This document shows positions 18,067-26,593 of a stretch of DNA of 64,000 bases, piece by piece; the first letter of the stretch is position 1, and each line of letters starts with the position of its first letter. The stretch spans positions 36,863-100,862 of the forward strand of contig JBFMFR010000020.1 of assembly GCA_040752025.1 (NCBI GenBank). Reading direction: 5' to 3'. Source of the stretch: JBFMFR01 sp040752025. Its GTDB lineage: Bacteria; Chloroflexota; Anaerolineae; Anaerolineales; UBA4823. Made by a program: the position numbers and the translations under genes. A model generated the notes under the pieces. That model was not told the DNA's origin. It did no database searches and saw only the letters and a program-made list of their open reading frames with translations.

Positions 18067-20300
18067 CGCTGCAAGCGCCAATCCAGGGCCGTGTTGCGGT
18101 GAGCGACCTTATCGTTGCGCACCGCCATGCCGATTGCCCGGCGGCTGCCCACCAGCACGCACAACTGCCGGGCGCGGGTGATGGCTGTGTACAACAAATT
18201 GCGCTGTAGCATCAAGTAATGCTGCGTAACCAGCGGGATGACCACCGCCGGGAACTCGGAGCCCTGCGCTTTGTGCACCGATACGGCGTAAGCCAGCACC
18301 AACTGGTCGGCCTCGCTCCAATCATAAGTGACCGCCCTGCCTTCGAAATCGACCACCAGTTCCTGTTCCACGAAGTTGATATCGAACAGGTAACCGATAT
18401 CGCCGTTATACACCTCTTTGTCGTAGTTGTTCTGGATCTGCATCAGCTTATCGCCGCGCCGGAGAACCTGCCCGAAGAGTTTTTTCTCCGGCTTCAGCGC
18501 CTCCGCCGGGTTCAGACTGCTTTGCAAGCGCTCGTTCAAGACCGTCACCCCTGCTGGCCCGCGGTACATCGGCGCCAGCACCTGAACGTCATCGCGCGGG
18601 TGCAAACCGAACTTTTGTGGGATGCGCGTACACACCACATCCAACACCCAATCCGCTGCTTCTTCCGCCGTCTCGGCCGCAAAAAGGTAAAAGTCGCTTT
18701 CCTGGTTGCCCCCTGAAAATACAGGTATCTGCCCCTGGTTGATGCGATGCGCGTTGGTGATGATCTGTGAGTCAGCCGCCTGGCGGAAGATCACGCTCAA
18801 GCGCGTCACCGGCGCCAGCTCGCTGCGGATCACATCGCGCAGCACGTCACCCGCCCCAACCGAAGGCAACTGGTCCACATCTCCCACCAGCAGTAAGTGC
18901 GTGCCCGGCCTCAGTGCCTTGAGCAGGTTGTAAGCCAGGGACAGATCCAACATCGAAGCCTCATCCACCACCAGCAAATCCAGATCGAGCGGGTGGTCGG
19001 CGTTATTCTTGAAACCTTCCCCTGGCTTGAACCCCAACAACCTGTGGATCGTGCTGGCTGGCCTGTCTGTAGCCTGCGACAGGCGCTTGGCCGCCCGCCC
19101 GGTTGGGGAGCACAGCGCATGCGTTTTATGCGCCGCCTCCAGCGCGGCAATCAAGGCTTTCAAAGCCGTGGTCTTGCCCGTACCAGGCCCGCCGGTCAGA
19201 ATACTCAACGGGTGGCTCAAGGCTGTGCGGATGGCGGACTGCTGTTCGGTAGAAAGATCGGCGTTCAGGGGCACGAAGGCTGGCGGCAGGTCGCTCAGGC
19301 GCGTCGGGAGCGCCAGCGCCAGGCCGCGCAGTCGTTCGGCGACGCCGGTCTCGCTGTAGTACAACGGCGTCAAATACACGGCCGGCAGGCCATATACGCC
19401 GCTGGCCTCTCCGGCCGCGCTCGCCGCCCTCCTCGCAGGTTCGCCTTGCGCGCCTGCCTGCCGCTCGAAAGGTACCACCTCCTGGTGTACGCGCTCTTGC
19501 TGAGTCAGGCGCTCCACCGCGGGGCTCACCAGTTCCGCGCTCACACCCAGCAGTTCTGCGGCTTGCGCCACCAGTTCAGGCGCGGGCGAAAATACATGGC
19601 CTTCATCGCTGGCCTGGTTCAATACATACACCACCCCGGCTTCCAGGCGTGAAGGATGCTCCAGGGATAGCCCCAGGGCCTGTGCGATCCGGTCAGCGGT
19701 CTTGAACCCCACTCCGAAGATATCCCGGGCCAGGCGGTAGGGGTCGTTGCGCACCACTTCCAGGGCCTGGTCGCCATACTGCTTATAAATTTTCACCGCC
19801 AGGTTTGTACTGACCCCGTGGCCGTGCAGGAAAAGCATGATTTCTTTAACCTGCTTTTGTTCTTCCCAGGCCGCTGCGATCAGGCCAGCCCGCTTAGGGC
19901 CGATATCGGGCACCTGGAGCAACCCCTCCGGCTGGTTCTCGATCACGTCCAGCGTGTCCGCCCCAAAGTGCGCTACGATGCGCTCGGCCAGGCGCGGGCC
20001 GATCCCTTTGATCAGCCCGGAGCCCAGGTAGAGCCGGATGCCCGCCACGGTGGCGGGCATGGTCTGCTCGCACACCTCGACCTGGAACTGCATGCCATGC
20101 TTGGGATGGTTGGTCCACCTGCCGCTCAAGCGCAGATGCTGGCCCGGCGCCAGCTCTGGCAAATTGCCGATCACTGTCACCAGGCCCTCGCGATTTGTCC
20201 CCGGCTGCCTGCCCCTCTCCGGACGTAAGCGCAGCACGCTGTACCCGTTTTCCGGGTTATAGTACGTGATGCGCTCAACCGTGCCGGTCAGGGTATCCAT
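18063..20300 (-). CDS. recD2: RecD2-type ATP-dependent DNA helicase
   Basis: 745-aa SF1B 5'-3' helicase. The N-terminal OB-like and helix-hairpin-helix parts (IKGIGPRLAERIVAHFG, PDIGPKRAGLIAAAW) mark it as RecD2, the form not bound to RecBC. Helicase motif I is LTGGPGTGKTTALKAL, motif II VVDEASMLD, motif III LLVGDVDQLPSVGAGDVL, and the C-terminal motif VSVHKAQGSEFPAVV. All core motifs are intact. The role is in DNA repair and recombination. It follows the LCP gene on the same strand after a ~100-base gap holding no clear signal. Confidence 0.95.
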   Translation of the reverse strand: MDTLTGTVERITYYNPENGYSVLRLRPERGRQPGTNREGLVTVIGNLPELAPGQHLRLSGRWTNHPKHGMQFQVEVCEQTMPATVAGIRLYLGSGLIKGIGPRLAERIVAHFGADTLDVIENQPEGLLQVPDIGPKRAGLIAAAWEEQKQVKEIMLFLHGHGVSTNLAVKIYKQYGDQALEVVRNDPYRLARDIFGVGFKTADRIAQALGLSLEHPSRLEAGVVYVLNQASDEGHVFSPAPELVAQAAELLGVSAELVSPAVERLTQQERVHQEVVPFERQAGAQGEPARRAASAAGEASGVYGLPAVYLTPLYYSETGVAERLRGLALALPTRLSDLPPAFVPLNADLSTEQQSAIRTALSHPLSILTGGPGTGKTTALKALIAALEAAHKTHALCSPTGRAAKRLSQATDRPASTIHRLLGFKPGEGFKNNADHPLDLDLLVVDEASMLDLSLAYNLLKALRPGTHLLLVGDVDQLPSVGAGDVLRDVIRSELAPVTRLSVIFRQAADSQIITNAHRINQGQIPVFSGGNQESDFYLFAAETAEEAADWVLDVVCTRIPQKFGLHPRDDVQVLAPMYRGPAGVTVLNERLQSSLNPAEALKPEKKLFGQVLRRGDKLMQIQNNYDKEVYNGDIGYLFDINFVEQELVVDFEGRAVTYDWSEADQLVLAYAVSVHKAQGSEFPAVVIPLVTQHYLMLQRNLLYTAITRARQLCVLVGSRRAIGMAVRNDKVAHRNTALDWRLQR

Positions 20301-20401
20301 ATCGATTCAGACCTCATCGGCGCAGGGAATCGCCGCGGTCACGTCACCAACCTCGTTCGCCGGCAGCGAGGGCCGAGCGACAATGCCAGATTCAGGCCCA
20401 T

Positions 20402-21835
20402 TTACGGCATTGGGTTATTGCTCGCCCAGTCGTCTCCCAGGGTGATCATCATGTCCACCGTCTTGCTCGGGTCGTAGACATAGCGGATCCTGAACTCACT
20501 GATTTTCATCAGGTCGACCAGGTATTTGACCGTATAAGGCTTGCCGGTATAGAAGGTAATCTCCGTGTAAGCTGCATACTGCTCGGCATTGCCCGTCTCG
20601 CTCACATTGATACCCAGGGATTTCAAATAATCCGTGGTGCGCGCCGCCAGGCCTGCGGTAGAACTGCCGTTCAAGATGCCCACCCGAGCGCCTTCCAACG
20701 TGATCAATTCAGCGGGATCCATCTCGGCTGCCAGCGGGCTGGTCGGGCTGGACATGGCAAAGATTTCATCGCGCAGCAGGCGCACCTTCTCGGTAATCGG
20801 TTTGAGCACCTCTTGCTGCCCATCCGGTGACATGGCGAAGCTGACCTGATCCACCCCAATCGCGCCGTTCCGGATGCTCTCCGCCGGGATCTGCACGGCC
20901 AGCCAGGCCAGGCGGATGGCGTCATCCAGATCCAGATTCGTGTGCACGCCCGCCGAGAGTTCTTCGTAGAGCACCGGCGCTTTGGCGATCAACTGCGGCA
21001 TCAGGTCGAATTTGAGGATGCGTTCGCGGATGCCCATGATCACGGACTGCTGCCTTTGCGAGCGGTCAAAATCGCCGCCCTCCGTCTTGCGCGCCCGCAC
21101 GTAGGCCAGCGCCAGGTCGCCGTTCAAAATCTGCACGCCGGGCCGCAAGAAGCGCGTGTTATTATCGCCCGTTGGGTCAATCTTGATCTTCTCTGGCACA
21201 TCCACGCGTACGCCGCCGATCTCATCGACGAAGCGCACAAAGGCCCCGAAGTCCACCTGGGCGTAATACTGGATAGGTACGCCCAACAGTTCCTCTACCG
21301 TGTCGGTCGCCAGTTGCGGCCCGCCACCGGGCAGCCGGTTAGCCTCGCCCAACTGGTAAGCCGTGTTAATGCGGCCGTAGCCGAAGCCCGGGATGTTGAC
21401 CCACAGGTCGCGCGGGATCGAGAGCATGCCCGCCGTGCGGTTGACCGGATCGATGGTAAACAGGATCATCGTATCCGTGCGCGGCGCGCCCTCACCTGCC
21501 TGCCAATCACGAAAGTCCAGGCCCATCACCAGCATCGAAACACGGTCGGCGCCATCCCAGGGAGGCGGCGTAGGCATGCCGACTGCCGGCGCAGGCGCTT
21601 CGAGCCCTGGCCCGGGGGTTACTTCTGCGCCTCCCGGCGTCGGTGTGGCGTCTTTGATCGTCACGCCCGGCAGACTGGTGATCTCCCAGGAGGCCACCAG
21701 GTCACGCACGGAAGCGTACGTCAGGTATGCTGTCAGAACGACTGCGACGAAAAAGCCGCCCCATAGCACCATTTTCAGCCATTGTATGGGTGAAGATTGC
21801 GTTGGATTCTGTTTATCACTACTCATAGTTGTCAT
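20402..21835 (-). CDS. LytR-CpsA-Psr (LCP) family glycopolymer transferase with LytR_C domain
   Basis: Enzyme that transfers lipid-linked glycopolymers onto cell wall. The start is placed at the ATG at 21835, giving a short cytoplasmic tail and one membrane segment (residues ~17-38). A TTG 17 codons upstream is possible but close to the promoter. The LCP core shows DRVSMLVMGLDFRDW, RTDTMILFTIDP, MLSIPRDLWVNIPGFG and YVRARKTEGGDFDRSQRQQ with its conserved Arg residues. The C-terminal domain around RVGILNGSSTAGLAART is LytR_C. Active on the outer face of the membrane. Confidence 0.92.
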   Translation of the reverse strand: MTTMSSDKQNPTQSSPIQWLKMVLWGGFFVAVVLTAYLTYASVRDLVASWEITSLPGVTIKDATPTPGGAEVTPGPGLEAPAPAVGMPTPPPWDGADRVSMLVMGLDFRDWQAGEGAPRTDTMILFTIDPVNRTAGMLSIPRDLWVNIPGFGYGRINTAYQLGEANRLPGGGPQLATDTVEELLGVPIQYYAQVDFGAFVRFVDEIGGVRVDVPEKIKIDPTGDNNTRFLRPGVQILNGDLALAYVRARKTEGGDFDRSQRQQSVIMGIRERILKFDLMPQLIAKAPVLYEELSAGVHTNLDLDDAIRLAWLAVQIPAESIRNGAIGVDQVSFAMSPDGQQEVLKPITEKVRLLRDEIFAMSSPTSPLAAEMDPAELITLEGARVGILNGSSTAGLAARTTDYLKSLGINVSETGNAEQYAAYTEITFYTGKPYTVKYLVDLMKISEFRIRYVYDPSKTVDMMITLGDDWASNNPMP

Positions 21836-21893
21836 CTTTACATTAGGATTGCCGCACAGACAATCATACTGCCAGTCTACCGGCAACGGCGCG

Positions 21894-21899
21894 ATTATA
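21894..21899 (-). promoter_or_regulatory. -10 box TATAAT of the LCP gene
   Basis: A perfect TATAAT on the minus strand, giving a leader of about 50 bases to the ATG at 21835. It lies back-to-back with the plus-strand -10 of the ABC-F gene, only six bases away. No convincing -35. Confidence 0.45.
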
Positions 21900-21905
21900 A
21901 CACGG

Positions 21906-21911
21906 TATAAT
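21906..21911 (+). promoter_or_regulatory. -10 box TATAAT of the ABC-F gene (possible leaderless mRNA)
   Basis: A perfect TATAAT ends seven bases before the ATG at 21919, so the transcript would start at or within a base of the start codon. No Shine-Dalgarno-like sequence is present between them. Confidence 0.5.
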
Positions 21912-21918
21912 CAGTGCC

Positions 21919-23949
21919 ATGTCGCTTCTATCCGCCTCAGGCCTGGCTAAATCATTTGGTTCACTCGACCTTTTCTCGAATATCTCTCTGAGCGTCCCGC
22001 ACCGGGCCCGCATTGCCATCGTTGGTCCGAACGGCATTGGCAAAACCACCCTGCTGCGCATTTTGATCGGCCTGGAAGAACCAACCGCCGGCAGCGTACA
22101 AAAAGCACGCACCCTGAGCGTGGGTTACCTGCCACAAGAAGCCGGTTTGACCGGCTCCCACACCCTGTGGCAGGAATGCCTGGCAGCCCTTGAAGAATTG
22201 CTCGACCTGGAAGCCGAGTTGGCCCGTTTGGAAGCCGCCATGAGCGACCCACAGCAGGCCGAAGAGATTTTGGAGCGCTACGGCAAATTGCAGGAGCAGT
22301 TCGAGCGCCGCGGCGGCTACACCTACGAGACTCGCATTCGCCAGACGCTGACCGGCCTGGGCTTCGACTCCAGCGACTACAACCGCCCCATCTACCAACT
22401 CTCCGGCGGGCAGCGCACGCGCGCCCTGCTGGCCCGCTTACTGCTCTCCGAACCTGAACTGCTCGTCCTGGATGAGCCCACCAACCACCTGGACATTCAG
22501 GCCGTCGAGTGGCTGGAGGGCTACCTCAGCCAGTGGCAGGGAGCCACGCTGATCGTTTCCCACGATCGCTACTTCCTGGATCGAGTCGTCGACCACATCT
22601 GGGAAATGCGCCAGACCGGCCTGGAGGTCTATCGTGGTAACTACAGCGCCTACGTACGACAACGCCAGGAGCGCTGGGACCTGCACCAGCAAGTGTACGA
22701 ATCCGAGAAAGCTCGCCTGGAAAAAGAGGTAGAGTACGTCAAGCGCAACATTTCCGGCCAAAACACCAGCCAGGCCAAGGGCAAGCTGCGCCGCCTGAGC
22801 CGCGAGGTTCAAGCCATCGAAAAGCTGGGGGTGGAGGCCGTGCAAAGCAAAAGCTGGCTGGAGATCAGCAGCCAGATCGAAATCTCCGACCATCCACTGA
22901 GTGTGATGGAGGTCGAACAGCGCATCCATGCCTTGAAAGGGCCCTCCAACCGCCCACCGCACCTGCACATCAACCTGAAAGCCAGCCAGCGCTCTGGCGA
23001 CCTGGTGCTGCGCACGCGCGACCTGGCTATCGGTTATCCCGATGAAGGCCGCCCGTTATTTCGCGCCCCCGATCTGCTGCTCAAGCGCGGCGAGTGCGCT
23101 GCCGTCATCGGTCCTAACGGGGCCGGCAAGACCACCTTCCTCAAGACCCTGCTGGAGCAAATGCCCCCCCTGGAAGGCGAAGTGATCCTGGGAGCCAGCC
23201 TGGAGATCGCCTATTTTGCCCAGGCCCACGAAGGCCTGGACTCATCCCACACCTTGATGCAAGAGGTCGAAGCCGTTGCTCCCCACATGCTGCCTGGCGA
23301 TATCCGCGATTACCTGGCGCGCTTCCTTTTCACCGGCGATGATGTCTTCAAAAAAGTTTCCCTGCTCTCCGGCGGCGAGCGCGGGCGCCTGGCGCTTGCC
23401 AAGCTCTCGCTCACCCACAATAACCTCCTGCTGCTCGATGAGCCCACCAACCACCTGGACATCCCCTCCCAGGAGATCTTGCAAGAAGTGCTGGCGACTT
23501 ACCAGGGCACCATTATGCTCGTCTCTCACGACCGCTACCTCATCGATGCCCTGGGCACCCAGGTATGGGAGATCATCCCCGGCCAGGTTGAGCTGTGCAT
23601 TTTCGAAGGCACCTACACCCAGTACAAAGAATATCAAGAGAAACAGCTTGCCGAGCAGACGGCGCGCAGCACCGCCGCCCGCCAGACCAGCGCGGCTCCG
23701 CGCCCACAGCCGCCCTCCGCAAACGAGCGCCGCCGCCGCGCCCGCCTGAAAGAAGTCGAAGACGCCATCACCGCCCTGGAGGCGCAGCTTACCGCGCTGT
23801 CGACCAAGCTAGAAAACCCGCCCAGCGATCCCGCTAAGGTGCATCGTCTGGGGGAGGATTACGTGCACACGCAGCGCGAAATTGACAAATTGATGAATGA
23901 ATGGGAAAATCTAAATACAATCCCATCCACAGAGTTTCAGGAGAGGTAA
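21919..23949 (+). CDS. ABC-F family ATPase (Uup/EttA-like)
   Basis: 676-aa soluble protein with two ABC domains and no membrane part. Walker A motifs are GPNGIGKTTLL and GPNGAGKTTFL; signatures LSGGQRTRALLARLLL and LSGGERGRLALAKLSL; both Walker B parts read LLDEPTNHLDI or LVLDEPTNHLDI. An inter-domain linker with coiled coil lies near residues 240-310, and a C-terminal Arg/Glu-rich coiled coil near 605-665 resembles Uup. ABC-F proteins act on ribosomes; some protect against antibiotics, but nothing here tells which. The STAS gene starts one base after the stop. Confidence 0.93.
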   Translation: MSLLSASGLAKSFGSLDLFSNISLSVPHRARIAIVGPNGIGKTTLLRILIGLEEPTAGSVQKARTLSVGYLPQEAGLTGSHTLWQECLAALEELLDLEAELARLEAAMSDPQQAEEILERYGKLQEQFERRGGYTYETRIRQTLTGLGFDSSDYNRPIYQLSGGQRTRALLARLLLSEPELLVLDEPTNHLDIQAVEWLEGYLSQWQGATLIVSHDRYFLDRVVDHIWEMRQTGLEVYRGNYSAYVRQRQERWDLHQQVYESEKARLEKEVEYVKRNISGQNTSQAKGKLRRLSREVQAIEKLGVEAVQSKSWLEISSQIEISDHPLSVMEVEQRIHALKGPSNRPPHLHINLKASQRSGDLVLRTRDLAIGYPDEGRPLFRAPDLLLKRGECAAVIGPNGAGKTTFLKTLLEQMPPLEGEVILGASLEIAYFAQAHEGLDSSHTLMQEVEAVAPHMLPGDIRDYLARFLFTGDDVFKKVSLLSGGERGRLALAKLSLTHNNLLLLDEPTNHLDIPSQEILQEVLATYQGTIMLVSHDRYLIDALGTQVWEIIPGQVELCIFEGTYTQYKEYQEKQLAEQTARSTAARQTSAAPRPQPPSANERRRRARLKEVEDAITALEAQLTALSTKLENPPSDPAKVHRLGEDYVHTQREIDKLMNEWENLNTIPSTEFQER

Positions 23950-23950
23950 C

Positions 23951-24367
23951 ATGGAAATCACCGTTTCACAAGCGCAAGGCCCAGCGCCAGTAACCATCGT
24001 AAAACCCCACGGAGCGCTGGACGCGTCCACTTACAAACAACTGATCGACAAAGCCCAGGAACTCTTTCAGGCCGGGACGCGCTACTTGCTCCTCGACCTG
24101 AGCGCCCTGGAACACATGAGCAGTTCTGGGATCGCCGCTTTGCAAACCATCGCCATTCTCATGAGTGGCGAAAAACTGCCCGACCCTGAAGCAGGCTGGG
24201 AAGTTTTCCATTCCATCCAACGCGATATGGGTAAAGGCGTGCACCCGGCGCTAAAGCTGCTCAGCCCGACTGCCAACGTAGATCGGGTGCTGAGCATGGT
24301 AGGCTTCAAGAAGATCCTGGAAGTGCACACCGACCTAGAAGCCGCTCTGGCCTCTTTCGTCCCCTAA
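23951..24367 (+). CDS. STAS-domain protein (anti-sigma-factor antagonist type)
   Basis: 138 aa. The stretch LLLDLSALEHMSSSGIAALQTI is the STAS phosphoacceptor region, with Ser residues where SpoIIAA-like antagonists are phosphorylated. An insert around residues 75-100 (SGEKLPDPEAGWEVFH) makes it a little longer than the usual ~110 aa. GGAGAGG lies just upstream of the ATG. It is encoded right after the ABC-F gene and 88 bases before a GAF/histidine-kinase-like ATPase, which could be its phosphorylating partner; that link is inference. Confidence 0.88.
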   Translation: MEITVSQAQGPAPVTIVKPHGALDASTYKQLIDKAQELFQAGTRYLLLDLSALEHMSSSGIAALQTIAILMSGEKLPDPEAGWEVFHSIQRDMGKGVHPALKLLSPTANVDRVLSMVGFKKILEVHTDLEAALASFVP

Positions 24368-24455
24368 TCGGCTGCACCGCCTGCCAGCATCGGCTCATCG
24401 CCGTTATACTTGCGTAACTGCGGCCAGCGCCTCACAATCCAATCAGCCAAAAACC

Positions 24456-26582
24456 ATGCCCAATTCGAACCAGCCCGAAAAAAAGCCGCTCGACTCAAGT
24501 AAACGCCTGGTTGGCAACCTGGTTTACTCGCCAGTTGGGCGTATGATCGCCAGGCTCCCTTTCCTATCGGGAGCCATGCGCCGTTTTTCTCGCCGGTTGG
24601 CGCAGCGCCAGATCCCCCAGGACATGAGTTCCATCCAGCGCGGGCCTTCGACTGACCTGGAATCTTCGCTGCGCAGCATCGTTTGCGATGTGGTCGAAGC
24701 CCTGGGCTATGTAGGCGCCATGGTCGCCACCTACGAACCGGGCGACGTGCTGCCCGTGCGCGCCCTGTACATCGACCCTCAGATCGCCTCCTCTGGGCAT
24801 TTGCAAGCCTGGATAGAGCAGGTCTCACCGTACAGCCCGCAGCCGCTTAACCTGACCGACCCAAAGATCGCCCGCGTGTTCATCAACGATCTTGAATACC
24901 AGGATAACCTGAGCGTCCAGGCCGCCAAGAGCCAGTTGCCGGTTATCAGCGATACCCTGTTCGACCTCCTTATTCCGCTGATCTCCCCGGCGGCGCGCCC
25001 CACCCTGGATGCCATCCAACAATCCCTGGGCATCCAACAGGTGATCGCTTTGCCTTTCTTCATCGAATCACGCCTGGAAACTGGCATCGAAAAAGAATAC
25101 GTTGGCAACCTGTTCGCTGCCAAGAATGGCCCGATCTCAGAAGCAGACGTGCGCGTGCTCTCGGCTTTCGCCCGCCAGATGGCCTCCGCCGTCCTCAGCG
25201 AGCGCCGCCGCCTGCGCGCTAAGATCACCCAACAGCTCATCCTGGATATCCACCGCGCCCTGGCTCACGAAGACCAGATCCTCAACCGTATCGCCCAAGG
25301 CATGGTGGAGGAACTGGGCTACCTGGGCGCCATGGTCGCCGCCTACGAACCGGATGATGCCTTGCCAGTGCGCGCCCTGTACATCGACCCGCAGGTTGCC
25401 TCTGTTGATCGCCTTCAGGCCTGGATCGATGAGATCTCGGCTTTCAGCCCCTACCCGCTCAGCCTGACCGACCCCAACATCGCCCGCGTTTACGTACATC
25501 ACCCGGAGCACCAGGGCAACCTGAGCACCCAGGCCGCCCGCGAGCATAAGCCGGTGGTCAGTGACAGCCTGTTCGATCTTTTCACCCCCATAGCTCCCCA
25601 GGCCGCCCGCAGCCTCATCGATGGCATCCAGCAGGCCCTGGGCATTCAACAGGTGATCGCCGCTCCCTTCTTCTCCGAAACCTTCCAGGATGGGCAGTTG
25701 CACAAAGAATTCGTCGGCAACCTGTTCGCCGCCACGCGTGCCCGCCAGTTTCAAACCTGGGAGATCGAGCTGTTGAGCGCCTTTGGTGAACAGGCCGCCG
25801 CCGGGTTGAAGAACGCCCGCCTGTACCGCCATTCCGAATCGCGCCGGGTCGCCGCCGAGATCTTCGGCAAGATGGCTTTCAGCGCCACTGCCGGGCTGCA
25901 CGCCTTCCGCAATCATGTCGGCTACGTGCGTATGAGCGTCCATTTCCTCGACCATTTACGCCGCCAGTCCACCGGCCTGGACGGCGAAGTCTGGGACCGG
26001 CAGGTCCCCTCCATGCTCGACCGCCTGGACCAGATCAAAGACATCCTCAACAGCCTGCACCAGCCCTTCCGGCTGATCCAGAACGTGCCCGTCAAGATCA
26101 ATACCACCCTGCAGCGCGCTCTGATGAATATCGAAGCGCCTGAAGCCTGGATCAACCTGGCCTTAGCTGAAGACCTTCCTGAAATCAACACCGTCGAGGA
26201 GATGCTTACCGCTGCCTTTCAGGTGCTGATCAAGAATGCCATCGAAGCCATCCAGGAGAAGAAAGAAGCCGGGTTGCCTGAAGATACAAACCTCCCCCCG
26301 TTGAGCATCACCAGCCGCCTGACTCCGGAAGGCGACGTTGAAGTCACCATCTACGACCGGGGCATCGGCATCCCACCCGAGCGGCTGAGCAAAATCTACG
26401 AAATTGGATACACCACCAAGCAGTCCGGCCTGGGCTTCGGGCTGTTTTGGACGCGCGACTACCTCGAAGGCCTGGGGGGCAGCCTGCTCCTGGAGAGCCG
26501 CTGGGGCGAAGGCACACAGGTGCACATCCACCTGCCTGCACTAAAAAATCAGCCCCCGGGAGTCTCCGTCCCAGGGGCCTGA
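24456..26582 (+). CDS. Sensor histidine-kinase-like protein with two duplicated GAF-type domains
   Basis: 708 aa, apparently soluble. Two GAF-like units at about residues 80-245 and 284-450 are strikingly alike (GYVGAMVATYEP versus GYLGAMVAAYEP; LPVRALYIDPQ in both), showing internal duplication. A dimerisation segment near residues 465-500 has LHAFRNHVGYVR, a possible H-box. The HATPase_c domain has the N-box LIKNAIEAIQE, G1 DRGIGIPPERL and G2 GLGFGLFWTRDYLEGLGG. No receiver or output domain is attached. It may act with the preceding STAS protein. A TATACT lies 45 bases before the ATG. Confidence 0.88.
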   Translation: MPNSNQPEKKPLDSSKRLVGNLVYSPVGRMIARLPFLSGAMRRFSRRLAQRQIPQDMSSIQRGPSTDLESSLRSIVCDVVEALGYVGAMVATYEPGDVLPVRALYIDPQIASSGHLQAWIEQVSPYSPQPLNLTDPKIARVFINDLEYQDNLSVQAAKSQLPVISDTLFDLLIPLISPAARPTLDAIQQSLGIQQVIALPFFIESRLETGIEKEYVGNLFAAKNGPISEADVRVLSAFARQMASAVLSERRRLRAKITQQLILDIHRALAHEDQILNRIAQGMVEELGYLGAMVAAYEPDDALPVRALYIDPQVASVDRLQAWIDEISAFSPYPLSLTDPNIARVYVHHPEHQGNLSTQAAREHKPVVSDSLFDLFTPIAPQAARSLIDGIQQALGIQQVIAAPFFSETFQDGQLHKEFVGNLFAATRARQFQTWEIELLSAFGEQAAAGLKNARLYRHSESRRVAAEIFGKMAFSATAGLHAFRNHVGYVRMSVHFLDHLRRQSTGLDGEVWDRQVPSMLDRLDQIKDILNSLHQPFRLIQNVPVKINTTLQRALMNIEAPEAWINLALAEDLPEINTVEEMLTAAFQVLIKNAIEAIQEKKEAGLPEDTNLPPLSITSRLTPEGDVEVTIYDRGIGIPPERLSKIYEIGYTTKQSGLGFGLFWTRDYLEGLGGSLLLESRWGEGTQVHIHLPALKNQPPGVSVPGA
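26543..26578 (-). terminator. Intrinsic terminator of valS, inside the 3' end of the kinase gene
   Basis: Read on the minus strand, arms at 26578-26569 and 26561-26552 form a ten-position stem with one mismatch around a seven-base loop, followed by TGATTTTTT. It follows the valS stop by some 15 bases. It lies wholly within the coding sequence of the convergent kinase gene. Confidence 0.75.
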
Positions 26583-26593
26583 ATCCTTACCGC

